From: Pseudomonas sp. NFACC02
GTDB taxonomy: Bacteria; Pseudomonadota; Gammaproteobacteria; Pseudomonadales; Pseudomonadaceae
Assembly: GCF_900110765.1 (NCBI RefSeq)
Contig: NZ_FOEO01000015.1
Location: forward strand, 62,001-126,000
Reading direction: 5' to 3'
DNA: 64,000 bases
A program made the position numbers and the translations under genes. The notes below the pieces were generated by a model, which was not told where the DNA came from, made no database searches, and worked only from the letters and a program-made list of their open reading frames with translations. This document shows, one piece after another, positions 11,256 through 24,275 of the stretch (position 1 is the stretch's first letter; each line of letters opens with the position of its first letter).

Positions 11256-12659
11256 TCATTTCCAAAGCTGAGCGGCAAAGACAATCAGAATGCCGATCGG
11301 CGCCACATAGCGCATCAAAAAGAACGTTAGAGCGAACAGAACCGGACTGCGCACGGACAGCTCGTCGCGCACGGCCTCACGGCCCATCACCCAACCTGCG
11401 AAAATCACAAAGCACAATCCACCCAGCGGCAGCATGATCCTCGACGTGAAGAAATCGATCACGCCGAAGAAATCCAGACCCGCCGTCGCGCCCCACTGGT
11501 AGAGATGAAACGCGCCGCCTTCGTTCACGAAAAATTTGGCCTGCTTCCAGATGTTGAACGAGAACACTGTTCCCAGCCCCACGAACCAACAGATGAACGA
11601 CAGCCAGAACGTTACCCAACCACGACGCACCCGGGTGCGCTCCACCAGGTAGGCAACCATCGGCTCCAGAAGCGAGATGGCCGAACTCCAGGCTGCCACG
11701 GCGACGAGAATGAAGAACACCACCCCCATGACCGTGCCGAACGCTACGTTACCAAACGCGTAAGGCAAGGTGACGAACATCAGGCCCGGACCTTCACTGG
11801 GGTTCAGCCCGGCTGCGAACACAATCGGAAACAATGCCAGACCGGCGAGCAACGAAACGAAGGTGTCCAGCAGTGCCACACCGACCACCGTCGCGCTGAT
11901 CGAGGCCTCTTTGGTCATGTAGGCGCCATATATCATGATCGAACCTACACCGACGCTCAGCGAAAAGAATGCATGCCCCATGGCAGGCAGCAATCCGTCG
12001 AGGAGTTTCTCGGGCGTGAAGTCGAACATGAAATGCACCCCTTCCATGAAGTGCCCGGTGGTCAGGCTGTAGCCCAGCAGAATCACCATCAGCACGAACA
12101 GCAGCGGCATCAGGATACGCAGACTTCGTTCAAGACCGGCATTGACGCCCTTGGCAATGGTGATCGCCGACAGCAGCATGAACAGCGTGTGCCACGCCAC
12201 CAGACGCCATGGATCGGCGATCATCTCGCCAAAGAACGCGCCGACGCCATCCGGCGTGACGGCCTGAAAGTCGCCCTTGCCAACATCGATGATGTATTCG
12301 AGCGACCAACCACCCACGACACTGTAAAAAGAGAGAATCAGCAGCGCAGTGATCATTCCCGCAAATGCGCCCCAGGACCATTTGCTCGAATGCTTCGCTT
12401 CCAGCGCCAGCACCTTCAACGCATTGGCCGGACTTTGGCGGGCACGACGGCCGATCAGGGTTTCGGCCATCATCACCGGAATGCCGATCAACGCGATACA
12501 GGCCAGAAACACAAGCACGAATGCACCGCCGCCGTAGACGCCGACCATGTAGGGAAATTTCCATATGCTTCCCAAGCCCACAGCCGAGCCGGTGGCGGCC
12601 AGGATAAATACCCAGCGGCTCGCCCAGCTGCCGTGAACCGAAACCTTGTCCGTCGACAT
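11256..12659 (-). CDS. Sodium-dependent transporter, neurotransmitter:sodium symporter (NSS) family
   Basis: 467 residues with about 11-12 hydrophobic segments. The first segment carries the NSS sodium-site signature [30 protein letters not shown]. The charged loop [16 protein letters not shown] and the later [16 protein letters not shown] are also family-like. It would import an amino acid or similar small solute across the inner membrane, driven by Na+; the substrate cannot be read. The ATG at 12659 fits the family start; the longer frame to 12728 runs into the smpB promoter region. It is divergent from smpB. Confidence 0.92.
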   Translation of the reverse strand: MSTDKVSVHGSWASRWVFILAATGSAVGLGSIWKFPYMVGVYGGGAFVLVFLACIALIGIPVMMAETLIGRRARQSPANALKVLALEAKHSSKWSWGAFAGMITALLILSFYSVVGGWSLEYIIDVGKGDFQAVTPDGVGAFFGEMIADPWRLVAWHTLFMLLSAITIAKGVNAGLERSLRILMPLLFVLMVILLGYSLTTGHFMEGVHFMFDFTPEKLLDGLLPAMGHAFFSLSVGVGSIMIYGAYMTKEASISATVVGVALLDTFVSLLAGLALFPIVFAAGLNPSEGPGLMFVTLPYAFGNVAFGTVMGVVFFILVAVAAWSSAISLLEPMVAYLVERTRVRRGWVTFWLSFICWFVGLGTVFSFNIWKQAKFFVNEGGAFHLYQWGATAGLDFFGVIDFFTSRIMLPLGGLCFVIFAGWVMGREAVRDELSVRSPVLFALTFFLMRYVAPIGILIVFAAQLWK

Positions 12660-12787
12660 CGTTGACACGTCCAACACGCAAAAAAGATCGCGCATTGTCC
12701 GGGATTCACTCAACGTGCTCAAGCACACCGCTTCACGTCGTCGAGCCCGTAGCCGAGAGCACCGTTGATCCCTATAATGCGTCGCCT

Positions 12788-13270
12788 ATGGCTAAGCTCA
12801 AGAAACATCCCACAGGGACCATCGCGCAAAATAAAAAGGCGCGTCACGATTACTTCATCGAACACAAGTTCGAGGCCGGTCTGGTCCTGGCCGGTTGGGA
12901 AGTAAAAAGCCTGCGTGCCAACAAGGTGCAGTTGGTGGACAGTTACGTGCTGCTCAAGGACGGTGAAGCCTGGCTGATGGGCAGCCATATCACGCCGCTG
13001 ACGACAGCCAGTACCCACGTCATCGCTGACCCGACACGCACCCGTAAACTGCTGCTCAACAAGCGCGAGCTGGAAAGGCTCAACGCTGCTGTTGCGCAGA
13101 AAGGGTACACCGCGGTCGCCCTCGCCCTTTACTGGAAGGCGCACTTGATCAAGTGCGAAATCGCTCTGGGTAAAGGCAAGAAGGAATACGACAAGCGTGA
13201 TACCGAGCGCGAACGCGACTCCAATCGCGAGCTGCAACGTGCCGTGCGGAACAAGGGCAAGGAAGACTGA
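12788..13270 (+). CDS. smpB: SsrA-binding protein SmpB
   Basis: 160 residues. The fold is read from [40 protein letters not shown] at the front and the basic C-terminal tail [24 protein letters not shown], which folds in the ribosomal A site. SmpB delivers tmRNA to stalled ribosomes for trans-translation. Its RNA partner ssrA lies about 7.7 kb downstream on the same strand. The start at 12788 gives the family [14 protein letters not shown]-terminus; the upstream in-frame codons to 12662 lie in the intergenic region. Confidence 0.97.
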   Translation: MAKLKKHPTGTIAQNKKARHDYFIEHKFEAGLVLAGWEVKSLRANKVQLVDSYVLLKDGEAWLMGSHITPLTTASTHVIADPTRTRKLLLNKRELERLNAAVAQKGYTAVALALYWKAHLIKCEIALGKGKKEYDKRDTERERDSNRELQRAVRNKGKED

Positions 13271-13301
13271 ATCTTTCGGGTTTCTACGGTCTGCGCCAGA
13301 C

Positions 13302-13392
13302 CTGTAGGAGCGCGCTTGCCCGCGATTGCAGGGTGTCAGACGATATATTCGTGACTGACAGACCGACATCGCGGGCAAGCGCGCTCCTACAG
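13302..13392. repeat. REPIN (paired REP elements) between smpB and lldR
   Basis: Two 25-bp arms, 13302-13326 and 13368-13392, are perfect inverted copies (CTGTAGGAGCGCGCTTGCCC... and its complement) around a 41-bp spacer. This is the typical Pseudomonas REPIN form and lies between convergent genes, where it may also act as a transcription barrier. Confidence 0.9.
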
Positions 13393-13403
13393 GGCTCTAT
13401 CAA

Positions 13404-14171
13404 TCAGATCCCGTTACGCCGCTCGGCCCGCGCCGTGCGCTGCACCTGCTGACGCACCTCTTCCAGCACTTCCTGCACGTACAGCAGATGTCGACTGGAC
13501 ACTTCCCGGGCGTCGTCCGCCCGACCTTCGATAATCGCCAGATACAGCTCCCGATGCTGATTGATCAGCATGTCACGGGTCTCTGAGCGTTGCTTGTACA
13601 TGCCGCCGATGTTGGTCACGACGTTGCGCCGCAGAAGATCGAACAGACCGCGAATGGTGTGCAGTAACACCGCGTTGTGGCTGGCCTCGGCAATCGCCAG
13701 GTGGAAATTGGCATCGGCCGCGCCCTCTTCCGCACGGCTGACCTCATCGACCCGCGCATAGCAGTCCTGCAAGGCGTCAAAGGCCTCGCGCAGCCGTGAG
13801 CGGTCGACGTCCGTGGCACGAATCGCGGCGTAGTACGCACAAGACGCTTCGAGGGTGTGCCGGAATTCCAACAGGTCGCGCTGCGCCTCGGCGCTGCCTT
13901 CCAAAAGATGCAGCAACGGATCGCTGAAGGTCGAACCCAGACTCTCCACGACGTAATTGCCGCCACCCTGACGACTGACCAGCAGCCCTTTTGCGGTGAG
14001 CTTCTGAATCGCTTCGCGCAGGGACGGACGCGACACGCCGAACTGCTCGGCCAACGCACGCTCGGCCGGCAAGCGTTCCCCCGCCCTCAGCGTGCCTTCA
14101 AGAATCATCCTCTCGAGCTGTTCGACAATATCGTCTGACAAGCGGCGCTGACGCACCTGATCGAAGCCCAT
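13404..14171 (-). CDS. lldR: Lactate-responsive GntR/FadR-family regulator LldR
   Basis: 255 residues. An N-terminal winged helix (about 10-75) carries PAERALAEQFGVSRPSLREAIQKLTAKGLLVSRQGGGNYV. The all-helical FCD effector domain follows (FRHTLEASCAYYAA, DANFHLAIAEASHNAVLLHTI) with the His/Asp ligands of that fold. It is divergent from lldP, and a perfect FadR-type palindrome lies in the gap, so it very likely represses lldPDE until lactate binds. The start is the ATG of MGFDQVRQRR at 14171. Confidence 0.92.
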   Translation of the reverse strand: MGFDQVRQRRLSDDIVEQLERMILEGTLRAGERLPAERALAEQFGVSRPSLREAIQKLTAKGLLVSRQGGGNYVVESLGSTFSDPLLHLLEGSAEAQRDLLEFRHTLEASCAYYAAIRATDVDRSRLREAFDALQDCYARVDEVSRAEEGAADANFHLAIAEASHNAVLLHTIRGLFDLLRRNVVTNIGGMYKQRSETRDMLINQHRELYLAIIEGRADDAREVSSRHLLYVQEVLEEVRQQVQRTARAERRNGI

Positions 14172-14373
14172 CCCCTTTCTCCACATCCTCATCTGCCCCG
14201 TCCGACACGACGGCGGGGGGCGATTATTCTCGCCGATTGTGATCAGACATTCACCCAGCAGATGTAGGACAAATCTCCGATTCAGGCGAAAACCTGGATA
14301 ACTGCTACAAAAGTTCTAGAGCCTTAAATTGACACATCAATGCCAAGGCTTTTAACCTAGCGACAAGACATTG

Positions 14374-14394
14374 TAAATTGGTATTACCAATTTA
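14374..14394. promoter_or_regulatory. LldR operator (perfect 21-bp palindrome)
   Basis: TAAATTGGTA, a central T and its exact complement TACCAATTTA give a 21-bp palindrome around TTGGT-N3-ACCAA, the site type of FadR-subfamily GntR regulators such as LldR. It lies about 200 bp from both lldR and lldP starts. Nothing else coding is seen in the 415-bp lldR-lldP gap. Confidence 0.85.
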
Positions 14395-14586
14395 TGAATG
14401 CCGGCGACTAGTGGTCATCCTCCACGACGCGCCGCAAGCAATTCGCGACGGCGGAACGCTTGAGCTGGTGAGCTGTGCGACTTCGTTCGTCAGCCCCGGC
14501 AGGACGACAGACTGTCGTCCCTGCAGGAGCAGCGCACGCAAAGCATGGACACCGGGCCTAACCAACAACAATTAGGGGCCTCCTAC

Positions 14587-16284
14587 ATGCAAACCTGGCA
14601 ACAGCTCTACACACCTCTCGGCAGCCTGGGCCTATCGGCATTTGCTGCTGTCATTCCCATTGTGTTCTTCTTCCTGGCGCTGGCCGTATTCCGGCTCAAA
14701 GGTCACATTGCAGGCGCTATCACGTTGTTGCTTGCCGTCCTGATCGCGATCTTCGCATTTCAGATGCCAGCCGACATGGCAGTCGCTTCGGCGATCTACG
14801 GGTTCCTGTACGGCTTGTGGCCGATCGCGTGGATCATCGTTGCCGCCGTGTTCCTCTACAAACTGACGGTCAAGAGCGGCCAGTTCGAGATCATTCGCAG
14901 CTCGGTCATGTCGATCACTGACGATCAACGCCTGCAAGTCCTGCTGATCGGGTTCTGCTTCGGCGCTTTTCTGGAAGGTGCGGCAGGCTTCGGTGCTCCG
15001 GTAGCGATTACCGCAGCCTTGCTGGTAGGCCTTGGCTTGAACCCGCTGTACGCCGCAGGTTTGTGTCTGATCGCGAACACCGCACCGGTTGCATTTGGGG
15101 CGCTGGGCATTCCGATCATCGTCGCCGGTCAGGTCTCTGGCATCGACGCATTCAAGATCGGTGCAATGGCCGGCCGTCAATTGCCGCTGCTGTCGGTCTT
15201 CGTACCGTTCTGGCTGATGTTCATGATGGACGGCGTGAAAGGCGTGAAGGAAACCTGGCCAGCCGCGCTGGTGGCCGGTGGCAGCTTCGCCATCGTGCAG
15301 TTCCTGACGTCCAACTTCATCGGACCGGAATTGCCGGACATCACCTCGGCGCTGGTCAGCCTGGTATCACTGACGTTCTTCCTGAAAGTCTGGCAGCCGG
15401 CTCGCGCAGCCGACATGCAAGTGGCAAGCGCTGGCGGCGGTGCCGTCGTGATGGGTGGCGGTCCTGGCGGCTTCGGTCAGCCACGCACCACCAAGAAATC
15501 CCCGTACTCCACGGGCACCATCATCAAGGCCTGGTCACCGTTCCTGATTCTGACCGTCATCGTGACGATCTGGACCTTGAAGCCGTTCAAGGCCCTGTTT
15601 GCCGCTGGTGGGCCGTTGGCGTCGCTGACCATGAACTTCCCGGTTCCACACCTGGATCAACTGGTCATGAAAGGTGCTCCGATTGTCGCGAACGCCACCG
15701 CGATGCCTGCGGTGTACAAGTTCGATCTGCTGGCGGCTTCAGGCAGCGCCATCCTGATCTCGGCGATTCTGGCAATGATCGTACTTCGTATCAGCGCCAA
15801 AACCGGTATTACCACTTTCAAAGAGACGCTGATCGAGCTGCGCTGGGCCATCGTGTCCATCGGCATGGTGCTGGCCTTCGCCTTCGTCATGAACTACTCC
15901 GGCATGTCGTCGACACTGGCGCTGGTCCTGGCCGGTACGGGTGCTGCATTCCCGTTCTTCTCGCCATTCCTCGGCTGGCTCGGCGTGTTCCTGACCGGGT
16001 CCGACACCTCATCCAACGCCTTGTTTGGCTCGCTGCAAGCGACCACCGCTCACCAATTGGGTGTCAGTGATGTGCTGATGGTTGCAGCCAACTCCAGCGG
16101 CGGCGTGACGGGCAAGATGATTTCCCCGCAGTCGATCGCCGTGGCCTGTGCCGCGACCGGTCTGGTCGGCAAGGAATCGGACCTGTTCCGTTTCACGCTC
16201 AAGCACAGCATCTTCTTCGCGGCCATCGTGGGCTGCATCACCTACGTTCAGGCGTACTGGCTGACCGGCATGCTGGTTCATTAA
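14587..16284 (+). CDS. lldP: L-lactate permease
   Basis: 565 residues, LctP family, with about 12-14 membrane segments. Typical pieces are [53 protein letters not shown], the [21 protein letters not shown] motif and [16 protein letters not shown]. It imports L-lactate (and probably D-lactate or glycolate) with protons. The start is [17 protein letters not shown] at 14587. It is the first gene of the lldPDE operon; lldD begins 67 bp downstream. A Gly/Ser-rich cytoplasmic loop ([15 protein letters not shown]) near residue 295 is a Pseudomonas feature. Confidence 0.96.
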   Translation: MQTWQQLYTPLGSLGLSAFAAVIPIVFFFLALAVFRLKGHIAGAITLLLAVLIAIFAFQMPADMAVASAIYGFLYGLWPIAWIIVAAVFLYKLTVKSGQFEIIRSSVMSITDDQRLQVLLIGFCFGAFLEGAAGFGAPVAITAALLVGLGLNPLYAAGLCLIANTAPVAFGALGIPIIVAGQVSGIDAFKIGAMAGRQLPLLSVFVPFWLMFMMDGVKGVKETWPAALVAGGSFAIVQFLTSNFIGPELPDITSALVSLVSLTFFLKVWQPARAADMQVASAGGGAVVMGGGPGGFGQPRTTKKSPYSTGTIIKAWSPFLILTVIVTIWTLKPFKALFAAGGPLASLTMNFPVPHLDQLVMKGAPIVANATAMPAVYKFDLLAASGSAILISAILAMIVLRISAKTGITTFKETLIELRWAIVSIGMVLAFAFVMNYSGMSSTLALVLAGTGAAFPFFSPFLGWLGVFLTGSDTSSNALFGSLQATTAHQLGVSDVLMVAANSSGGVTGKMISPQSIAVACAATGLVGKESDLFRFTLKHSIFFAAIVGCITYVQAYWLTGMLVH

Positions 16285-16351
16285 CGAGACGAGCGTCGGG
16301 TGTGTTGACCGCACCCGACGCTGCCCCGCTCACTCAATGATGCGAGACCCC

Positions 16352-17497
16352 ATGATCATTTCTGCTTCCACCGATTATCGCGCCGCTGCGCAACGCAAGC
16401 TGCCTCCGTTTCTCTTTCATTACGCCGACGGCGGCGCCTACGCCGAACACACGCTGCGGCACAACGTCTCGGACCTGTCCGAGATTGCCTTGCGCCAGCG
16501 CGTGCTCAAGAACATGTCCGAGCTCAGTCTGGAAACCCGACTGTTCGATGAAACCCTGAGCATGCCCGTGGTGCTGGCGCCGGTCGGCCTGTGCGGCATG
16601 TACGCCCGCCGTGGCGAAGTGCAGGCCGCCCGCGCTGCAGCGTCCAAAGGCATTCCGTTCACGCTGTCGACCGTCTCGCTCTGCCCGATCGAAGAAGTGG
16701 CCCCGGCCATCGACCGCCCCATGTGGTTCCAGCTTTACGTCCTCAAGGACCGCGGCTTCATGCGCAACGCCCTGGAGCGCGCCAAAGCCGCCGGGGTCAA
16801 GACCCTGGTGTTCACCGTGGACATGCCGGTGCCTGGCGCCCGCTATCGCGACCTGCACTCAGGCATGAGCGGCAAGAACGGCCCGATCCGTCGCGTCTTG
16901 CAAGCCATGACCCATCCGCAATGGGCTTGGGACGTCGGCGTGAACGGCCGTCCACATGATCTGGGTAACGTGTCGGCCTATCGCGGCAACCCCACCGGTC
17001 TGACGGATTACATCGCCTGGCTCGGAAACAACTTCGATCCGTCGATCTCGTGGAAAGACCTGGAATGGATTCGCGACTTCTGGGACGGCCCGATGATCAT
17101 CAAAGGCATCCTCGACCCTGAAGACGCCCGCGACGCCGTAAAATTCGGCGCGGATGGCATCGTCGTCTCCAACCACGGCGGTCGTCAGCTCGACGGCGTG
17201 CTGTCCAGCGCCCGTGCGTTGCCCGCCATCGCTGACGCCGTAAAGGGCGAGATCAAGATTCTGGCCGACTCGGGTATTCGCAGCGGCCTGGACGTGGTGC
17301 GCATGATTGCCATGGGCGCCGACGCCGTATTGATCGGCCGCGCGTTCATTTACGCCCTCGCCACCCACGGTGAAGCAGGCGTGAAACATTTGCTCGAACT
17401 GTTCGAAAAGGAAATGCGCGTGGCCATGGTGCTGACGGGCGCCAAATCCGTCAGCGAAATCACCCGAGACTCGCTGGTTCGTGAGCTCGGCGCCTGA
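16352..17497 (+). CDS. lldD: L-lactate dehydrogenase (FMN, quinone-linked)
   Basis: 381 residues, the standard length. An FMN-dependent alpha-hydroxy-acid dehydrogenase: [38 protein letters not shown] at the front, [18 protein letters not shown], the active-site [15 protein letters not shown] with catalytic His and Arg, and the FMN phosphate site [28 protein letters not shown]. It oxidises L-lactate to pyruvate at the inner membrane and passes electrons to quinone. The start is at 16352 rather than the ATG at 16337, to match the family N-terminus. Confidence 0.97.
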   Translation: MIISASTDYRAAAQRKLPPFLFHYADGGAYAEHTLRHNVSDLSEIALRQRVLKNMSELSLETRLFDETLSMPVVLAPVGLCGMYARRGEVQAARAAASKGIPFTLSTVSLCPIEEVAPAIDRPMWFQLYVLKDRGFMRNALERAKAAGVKTLVFTVDMPVPGARYRDLHSGMSGKNGPIRRVLQAMTHPQWAWDVGVNGRPHDLGNVSAYRGNPTGLTDYIAWLGNNFDPSISWKDLEWIRDFWDGPMIIKGILDPEDARDAVKFGADGIVVSNHGGRQLDGVLSSARALPAIADAVKGEIKILADSGIRSGLDVVRMIAMGADAVLIGRAFIYALATHGEAGVKHLLELFEKEMRVAMVLTGAKSVSEITRDSLVRELGA

Positions 17498-17572
17498 GCG
17501 CACGCTTTAGAAAACGCACGCGGCACGCCAGATGCCGCGGCGCCACGATGATGATCCCGTGAGGAAAACCGT

Positions 17573-20383
<2,811 letters not shown>

Positions 20384-20388
20384 TGCAC

Positions 20389-20417
20389 CCAAATGGGGCG
20401 ATTTTCGCCCCATTTGG
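20389..20417 (+). terminator. Terminator after the lldPDE operon
   Basis: CCAAATGGGGCG and CGCCCCATTTGG form a perfect 12-bp stem around ATTTT. A T-run is absent, so it may be only partly Rho-independent or may stabilise the 3' end. Confidence 0.6.
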
Positions 20418-20591
20418 ATGACACATTCTGCAACATGGCTTTTTCACACCACTTCGAAAATAAATAGAACCCCTGCGTACGAGGGCAGTCCATCTCTTTA
20501 AGCGCCACACCACGGGACGCTTATTCCTCTATCTCGGACATGCGCCTCATTGAACCGGCCATACCGAGTCCACAGGCTTAAGGAGATACAC

Positions 20592-20882
20592 ATGAAGCGC
20601 ACAGCACTGACTGGATTGTTTCTGACCGCTGCACTGATGGGTTCCCCGGTATTCGCTGCTGATGACCTGTGCGGCGCCAACCTGCAGACCCTGAAGGACG
20701 CCCATACGTCCACCAGCACCAACCTGAGTGCTGACAGCAAGGCTGAACTGGAAAAAACGATTGATGCTGCGGAAAAGGCTCAAGCCGCGCACGATGAGAA
20801 AAAATGCATCGAGCTGACCACCAAAGAGATCACCGACCTCAAAACCGGCGGTGACGGCTCCGACGGCGGTACCGCCAAGTAA
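20592..20882 (+). CDS. Small secreted/periplasmic protein of unknown function
   Basis: 96 residues. The first ~22 form a clear signal peptide (MKRTALTGLFLTAALMGSPVFA then ADDLCGA). The mature part has two Cys about 48 residues apart (DLCGAN and EKKCIEL) that could form a disulfide, a helical Ala/Lys/Glu-rich middle and a Gly/Asp tail (TGGDGSDGGTAK). A strong AGGAG lies 6 bp before the start at 20592. No family was recognised. A GGGCCGGC hairpin (20893-20913) follows. Confidence 0.75.
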   Translation: MKRTALTGLFLTAALMGSPVFAADDLCGANLQTLKDAHTSTSTNLSADSKAELEKTIDAAEKAQAAHDEKKCIELTTKEITDLKTGGDGSDGGTAK

Positions 20883-20936
20883 TGCCCGGCCTGGGCCGGC
20901 CACGAGCCGGCCCGCCGATCTGCGCGAAGGCTCGGG

Positions 20937-20965
20937 GTGACGTATCCCGTTGATTCGGGTACACT
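20937..20965 (+). promoter_or_regulatory. Putative sigma-70 promoter of ssrA
   Basis: GTGACG (20937-20942) and TACACT (20960-20965) are 17 bp apart, about 30 bp upstream of the mature tmRNA 5' end. The -35 element is a partial match only. Confidence 0.4.
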
Positions 20966-20995
20966 CTGCGACCTGACTGCTAGAGCAGCAGAATT

Positions 20996-21396
20996 GGGGC
21001 CGATTAGGATTCGACGCCGGTGATGAAACTCTAGGGGCATGCCGACTTGGTAACAGAAGTCGTAAATCCACTGTTGCAACTTTCTATAGTTGCCAATGAC
21101 GATACCTACGGCCAAAAGGATCTGATGGCTGCTTAATTGCAGTCACTAGACTAATTGGTTCTGGCAGCTTCGGCTCCAGCAATCACCAGGGGATGCCTGT
21201 AAACCCGAAGTGATTGTCATACAGAACAGGATCGCCGTGCAGTACGCTGTGGACGAATCGGCTAAAACTTACACAGCTCGCCCAAAGCACCCTGCCCGTC
21301 GGGTCGCTGAGGGTTAACTTAATAGACACGGCTAAGCATGTAGGCCCGAAAGCGGAGTACTGGCGGACGGGGGTTCAAATCCCCCCGGCTCCACCA
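20996..21396 (+). ncRNA. ssrA: Transfer-messenger RNA (tmRNA)
   Basis: The 5' end GGGGCCGATTAGGATTCGAC and the 3' end GGTTCAAATCCCCCCGGCTCCACCA form the tRNA-like domain with encoded CCA. The tag frame runs 21092-21136 and reads ANDDTYGQKDLMAA, then TAA. The front half matches Pseudomonas tags, but the end is LMAA instead of the usual LAA-type end. tmRNA with SmpB rescues stalled ribosomes and tags the product for proteolysis. The 3' end is the insertion target of the genomic island that follows, and the gene remains intact at this junction. Confidence 0.97.
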
Positions 21397-21407
21397 TTTG
21401 ATCAACT

Positions 21408-21435
21408 AAAGACGTCCACGGACGTCTTTTTTTTT
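21408..21435 (+). terminator. ssrA terminator (island-side copy)
   Basis: AAAGACGTC-CACG-GACGTCTTT with nine T in a row. A diverged second copy lies at the other end of the island (47731-47757). Confidence 0.85.
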
Positions 21436-21509
21436 GCCTGAAATCCAGCAAAATCAAGGGCTTAAGCGCTATTTGGCGCTGGAGAGGTTTTTTGAGTTCC
21501 AGCCGTTTG

Positions 21510-21559
21510 GGTATTCCAAATGGTATTCCAAGCCATCCGGTGCTATTTTTTGGAATACC
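21510..21559. repeat. Putative integrase arm-type sites, left end
   Basis: GGTATTCC occurs at 21510-21517 and 21522-21529, and its complement GGAATACC at 21552-21559. The 12-bp-spaced direct pair recurs at the right end of the island (47637 and 47649). Their place next to int suggests arm binding sites or an int operator; this is inference. Confidence 0.55.
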
Positions 21560-21583
21560 AAAACGGTGTCAGAGGTAGCTCTC

Positions 21584-22840
21584 ATGCCTGCTCCAGCCCT
21601 TCGCCTTTCCGACCGCCAGCTCAAGGCAGTCAAGGCAGAAGACAAGGATTACGTCCTCAGCGATGGTGACGGCCTTCAGCTCCGAGTCAGGAGCAATGGC
21701 TCGATGCTGTGGAACTTCAACTACCGCGAGCCGGTAACCAAAAACCGTATCAATATGGGGCTGGGCACGTACCCAGAGCTCTCACTAGCGAACGCCAGGA
21801 AAAAAGTGGTTGAAGCGCGCGAGCTGCTTGCACAAGGCATTGACCCCAAGGTGCAACGCAATACACAGGACGAAGCCAAACGAGCGGAGACGGAACACAC
21901 GTTCGAGAACGTGGCCACCGCCTGGTTCGAGCTGAAGAAGGACTCCGTCACGCCAGCGTACGCCGAGGACATTTGGCGATCGCTCACGCTGCACGTATTT
22001 CCAGACCTGAAAACAACGCCGCTCTCGAAAATTACCGCACCGATGGTCATCGAACTGCTTCGCCCAATCGAGGCCAAAGGCAGCCTCGAGACAGTGAAGC
22101 GATTGAGCCAACGGCTCAACGAGATCATGACCTACGGGGTGAACTCCGGGTTGATTTTCGCTAACCCCCTCAGTGGCATTCGGGCGGTATTCAAGAAACC
22201 CAAAAAACAGAACATGGCCGCGCTACGACCCGATGAGCTTTCCGAGCTCATGATCGAAATCGCGAACGCCAGCATCAAGCGGATCACCCGCTGCCTGATC
22301 GAATGGCAACTGCACACCATGACCCGTCCTGCCGAAGCGGCTACCACCCGGTGGGCAGACATCGACTTCGACAAACGCATCTGGACCATCCCGCCGGAGC
22401 GCATGAAAAAGCGTCGTCCGCACACCATCCCGCTGACCGAACAGGCACTCGCGTTACTGGAGGCGCTCAAGCCCCACAGCGGCCACAGGGAATACGTGTT
22501 CCCGGCAGATAGAAATCCGCGCACCCACGCCAACAGCCAGACCGCCAACATGGCGTTGAAACGCATGGGCTTCCAGGACCGCTTGGTGAGCCACGGCATG
22601 CGCTCCATGGCCAGCACCATCCTGAACGAGCATGGATGGGATCCGGAGCTGATCGAAGTCGCGCTGGCGCATGTCGACAAGGACGAAGTCCGAAGCGCTT
22701 ACAACCGAGCTGACTACATCGAACGCCGGCGTCCGATGATGGCTTGGTGGAGTGAGCACATCCAGAAAGCGGCCACTGGCAACCTCTCGGCATCTGCGAT
22801 CAATCAAACCAGGGACCACAACGTCGTGCCGATACGGTGA
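21584..22840 (+). CDS. P4-type tyrosine integrase
   Basis: 418 residues. The N-terminal DUF4102 arm-binding region (LRLSDRQLKAVKAEDKDYVLSDGDGLQLRVR) is followed by a SAM-like core-binding domain and the catalytic domain. The catalytic residues are readable: Arg in HTMTRPAEAATTRWADID, His-x-x-Arg in SHGMRSMASTILNE, His in VALAHVDKDEVRSAYNRADY and the nucleophile Tyr in that last segment. It would integrate and excise the island at ssrA. The ATG at 21584 starts the conserved MPAPALRLSD; upstream in-frame codons lie in the attachment region. Its stop overlaps a downstream GTG (GTGA). Confidence 0.93.
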   Translation: MPAPALRLSDRQLKAVKAEDKDYVLSDGDGLQLRVRSNGSMLWNFNYREPVTKNRINMGLGTYPELSLANARKKVVEARELLAQGIDPKVQRNTQDEAKRAETEHTFENVATAWFELKKDSVTPAYAEDIWRSLTLHVFPDLKTTPLSKITAPMVIELLRPIEAKGSLETVKRLSQRLNEIMTYGVNSGLIFANPLSGIRAVFKKPKKQNMAALRPDELSELMIEIANASIKRITRCLIEWQLHTMTRPAEAATTRWADIDFDKRIWTIPPERMKKRRPHTIPLTEQALALLEALKPHSGHREYVFPADRNPRTHANSQTANMALKRMGFQDRLVSHGMRSMASTILNEHGWDPELIEVALAHVDKDEVRSAYNRADYIERRRPMMAWWSEHIQKAATGNLSASAINQTRDHNVVPIR

Positions 22841-23056
22841 GCGCTCGCCGGACGCCGCCGGTAACCGAAAATGACTCCTTAGATGGAGTGATGGTTGATT
22901 TGGCGACACCGGCGACACCGGCGACAACCCGCGCAATACCTGGCCTGCAGCATGGCGACAAAAGTGGCGACTGTCGCCGTTGCAAGCCTCACTCTTGGGC
23001 TTCTCGGCCAAGCCCACGCGAGCGGGAAGGCTCCGCATTCCCACTCGCATGGGCTC
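22841..23056 (+). other. Split reading frames upstream of the IS21-ended insertion
   Basis: Two frames are open here: one from GTG 22837 (overlapping the int stop as GTGA) and one from ATG 22952 (MATKVATVAVASLTLGLLGQ...). Joining 23056 to 33939, i.e. removing the insertion and one GGCTC copy, keeps both frames open: 133 codons for the first and 69 for the second (ending VFQRYRLAQDSPPKSG). A small gene or conserved island segment therefore seems to have been interrupted. Which frame is real is not known. Three GGCGACA heptamers lie in tandem near 22909-22935. Confidence 0.4.
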
Positions 23057-23137
23057 TGCGTAATTGCATCTCACTTGACCACCTAATTGCATTGCCACTG
23101 ACCAGTTATTTGGATTCGCGCTGACCAGCCGTTTGCA
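23057..23137. repeat. Left inverted end of the IS21-type element
   Basis: 81 bp starting TGCGTAATTGCAT, with repeated TGACCA/ATTGCA blocks about 22 bp apart. It is an imperfect inverted copy of 33854-33933 and is flanked outside by GGCTC (23052-23056). Confidence 0.8.
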
Positions 23138-23323
23138 GTTGATGGGTGTCAGCGGGTGCCACTCAGTGCGAGTGCGTCAGCCAAGTACTGAAGGGCTCAA
23201 CCGGCCAGAAGCAGACGTTCAGAAGGTGAAAACGATCCGACTTAAGCTCTCTAACCGAACTCAAAAACATACGGTTACTGGCTTGGGATTTTGGCTCCCG
23301 TTTTGAGTATCTACTACCGGTCT

Positions 23324-24082
23324 CTATACCTCTTTGTAATCATTCAGCCATCGAACTAATACGTCATAATCCGCCAAAGTCACATCCCATTTGCTTGACG
23401 TTTCATGTTCGACAAATTTTTTGGCTCCAGATGTAAATGTAGAAGTTGTAACTAAAATTGTTTTATTCGGTCCATCTTTTGTATTTTTCACTCCTTGCAG
23501 CGCTCTTACCAATGCTACGCCAATTTTATTATCCTCTGCATAGCGCTTGCACTCAATGAAGTATTTGTTGCGAATGCCAAGTGAGTCCGTATGTATTGCA
23601 ATTATATCTTTACCCCCATCGGCGGTTCTCTGAGTTAAATCGACCTCAAATCCCTTTGCTCTGAAAATTTCAGTTACGACCTCTTCGAACTCTCTCGCTG
23701 TGATTTCTCGCACCAGAACCGGACTCATTTGTAATGCGATTACTAGTTCTTGTATTGACTCATAAAATAGTAGCAGATCCTCCGCGCTGTATATTTCCCT
23801 AAGATGCTCGATGCAAGGCTCACCAAGTGTTTCTACACCTTTTGAGTTATTGATGACGAAATTTAATAGACCTTCAGGATATTCTGAAACTTCAAAACTC
23901 AGGAAGATCGTATCTTCGCATTTTATGCAATCGAACCCATAAAAAACCTCATAAATATTTTCTTGACCCATGCCTCTTTCTGATCCGCCGACACATTCAA
24001 TATCAAAGTCCTCAATTGATATCGAATCACTGTAACTACAGCAATCGCAGGCATATTGAATATTTCCAGAAAATTTCCACAT
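23324..24082 (-). CDS. Mrr-like restriction endonuclease with N-terminal Cys-rich segment
   Basis: 252 residues. The C-terminal half (about 125-215) is a PD-(D/E)XK domain of the Mrr_cat type: REFEEVVTEIFRAKGFEVDLTQ, GGKDIIA (Asp159), FIECKRY (Glu177, Lys179) and a Gln in LVRALQGVKN (Gln196). The N-terminus has CDCC (12-15) and CIKC (52-55), a possible zinc ribbon. Family members cut modified or foreign DNA. It is clearly more A+T-rich than the flanking genes, suggesting a separate origin. It is the last gene on the minus strand of the IS21-ended element, with 193 bp separating it from its upstream neighbour. Confidence 0.75.
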   Translation of the reverse strand: MWKFSGNIQYACDCCSYSDSISIEDFDIECVGGSERGMGQENIYEVFYGFDCIKCEDTIFLSFEVSEYPEGLLNFVINNSKGVETLGEPCIEHLREIYSAEDLLLFYESIQELVIALQMSPVLVREITAREFEEVVTEIFRAKGFEVDLTQRTADGGKDIIAIHTDSLGIRNKYFIECKRYAEDNKIGVALVRALQGVKNTKDGPNKTILVTTSTFTSGAKKFVEHETSSKWDVTLADYDVLVRWLNDYKEV

Positions 24083-24275
24083 TATCCCAACATTCCTTTT
24101 GTTTAAATATTCGCCCAGAGTGAGCGGTCCGGATGAGCTACCGAAGGGCTTCGAATCCCTATTCTAATGCGGTGGCAATGGACCAAAATCAGACGATTGC
24201 AGATGTAGGCACTAGCGTACACCGCTTCAAAAATAACGCATTCTTATAGAAGGGCTCTCGGACTGCTTGAAAACC

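Noticed and set aside
21340..21396. A separate tRNA gene at the island border
   Set aside because: The TpsiC-like GGTTCAAATCC and CCA belong to the tRNA-like end of ssrA.
22454..23098. A 214-codon minus-strand frame opposite the integrase end
   Set aside because: It lies mostly antisense to int and has no recognisable protein features.
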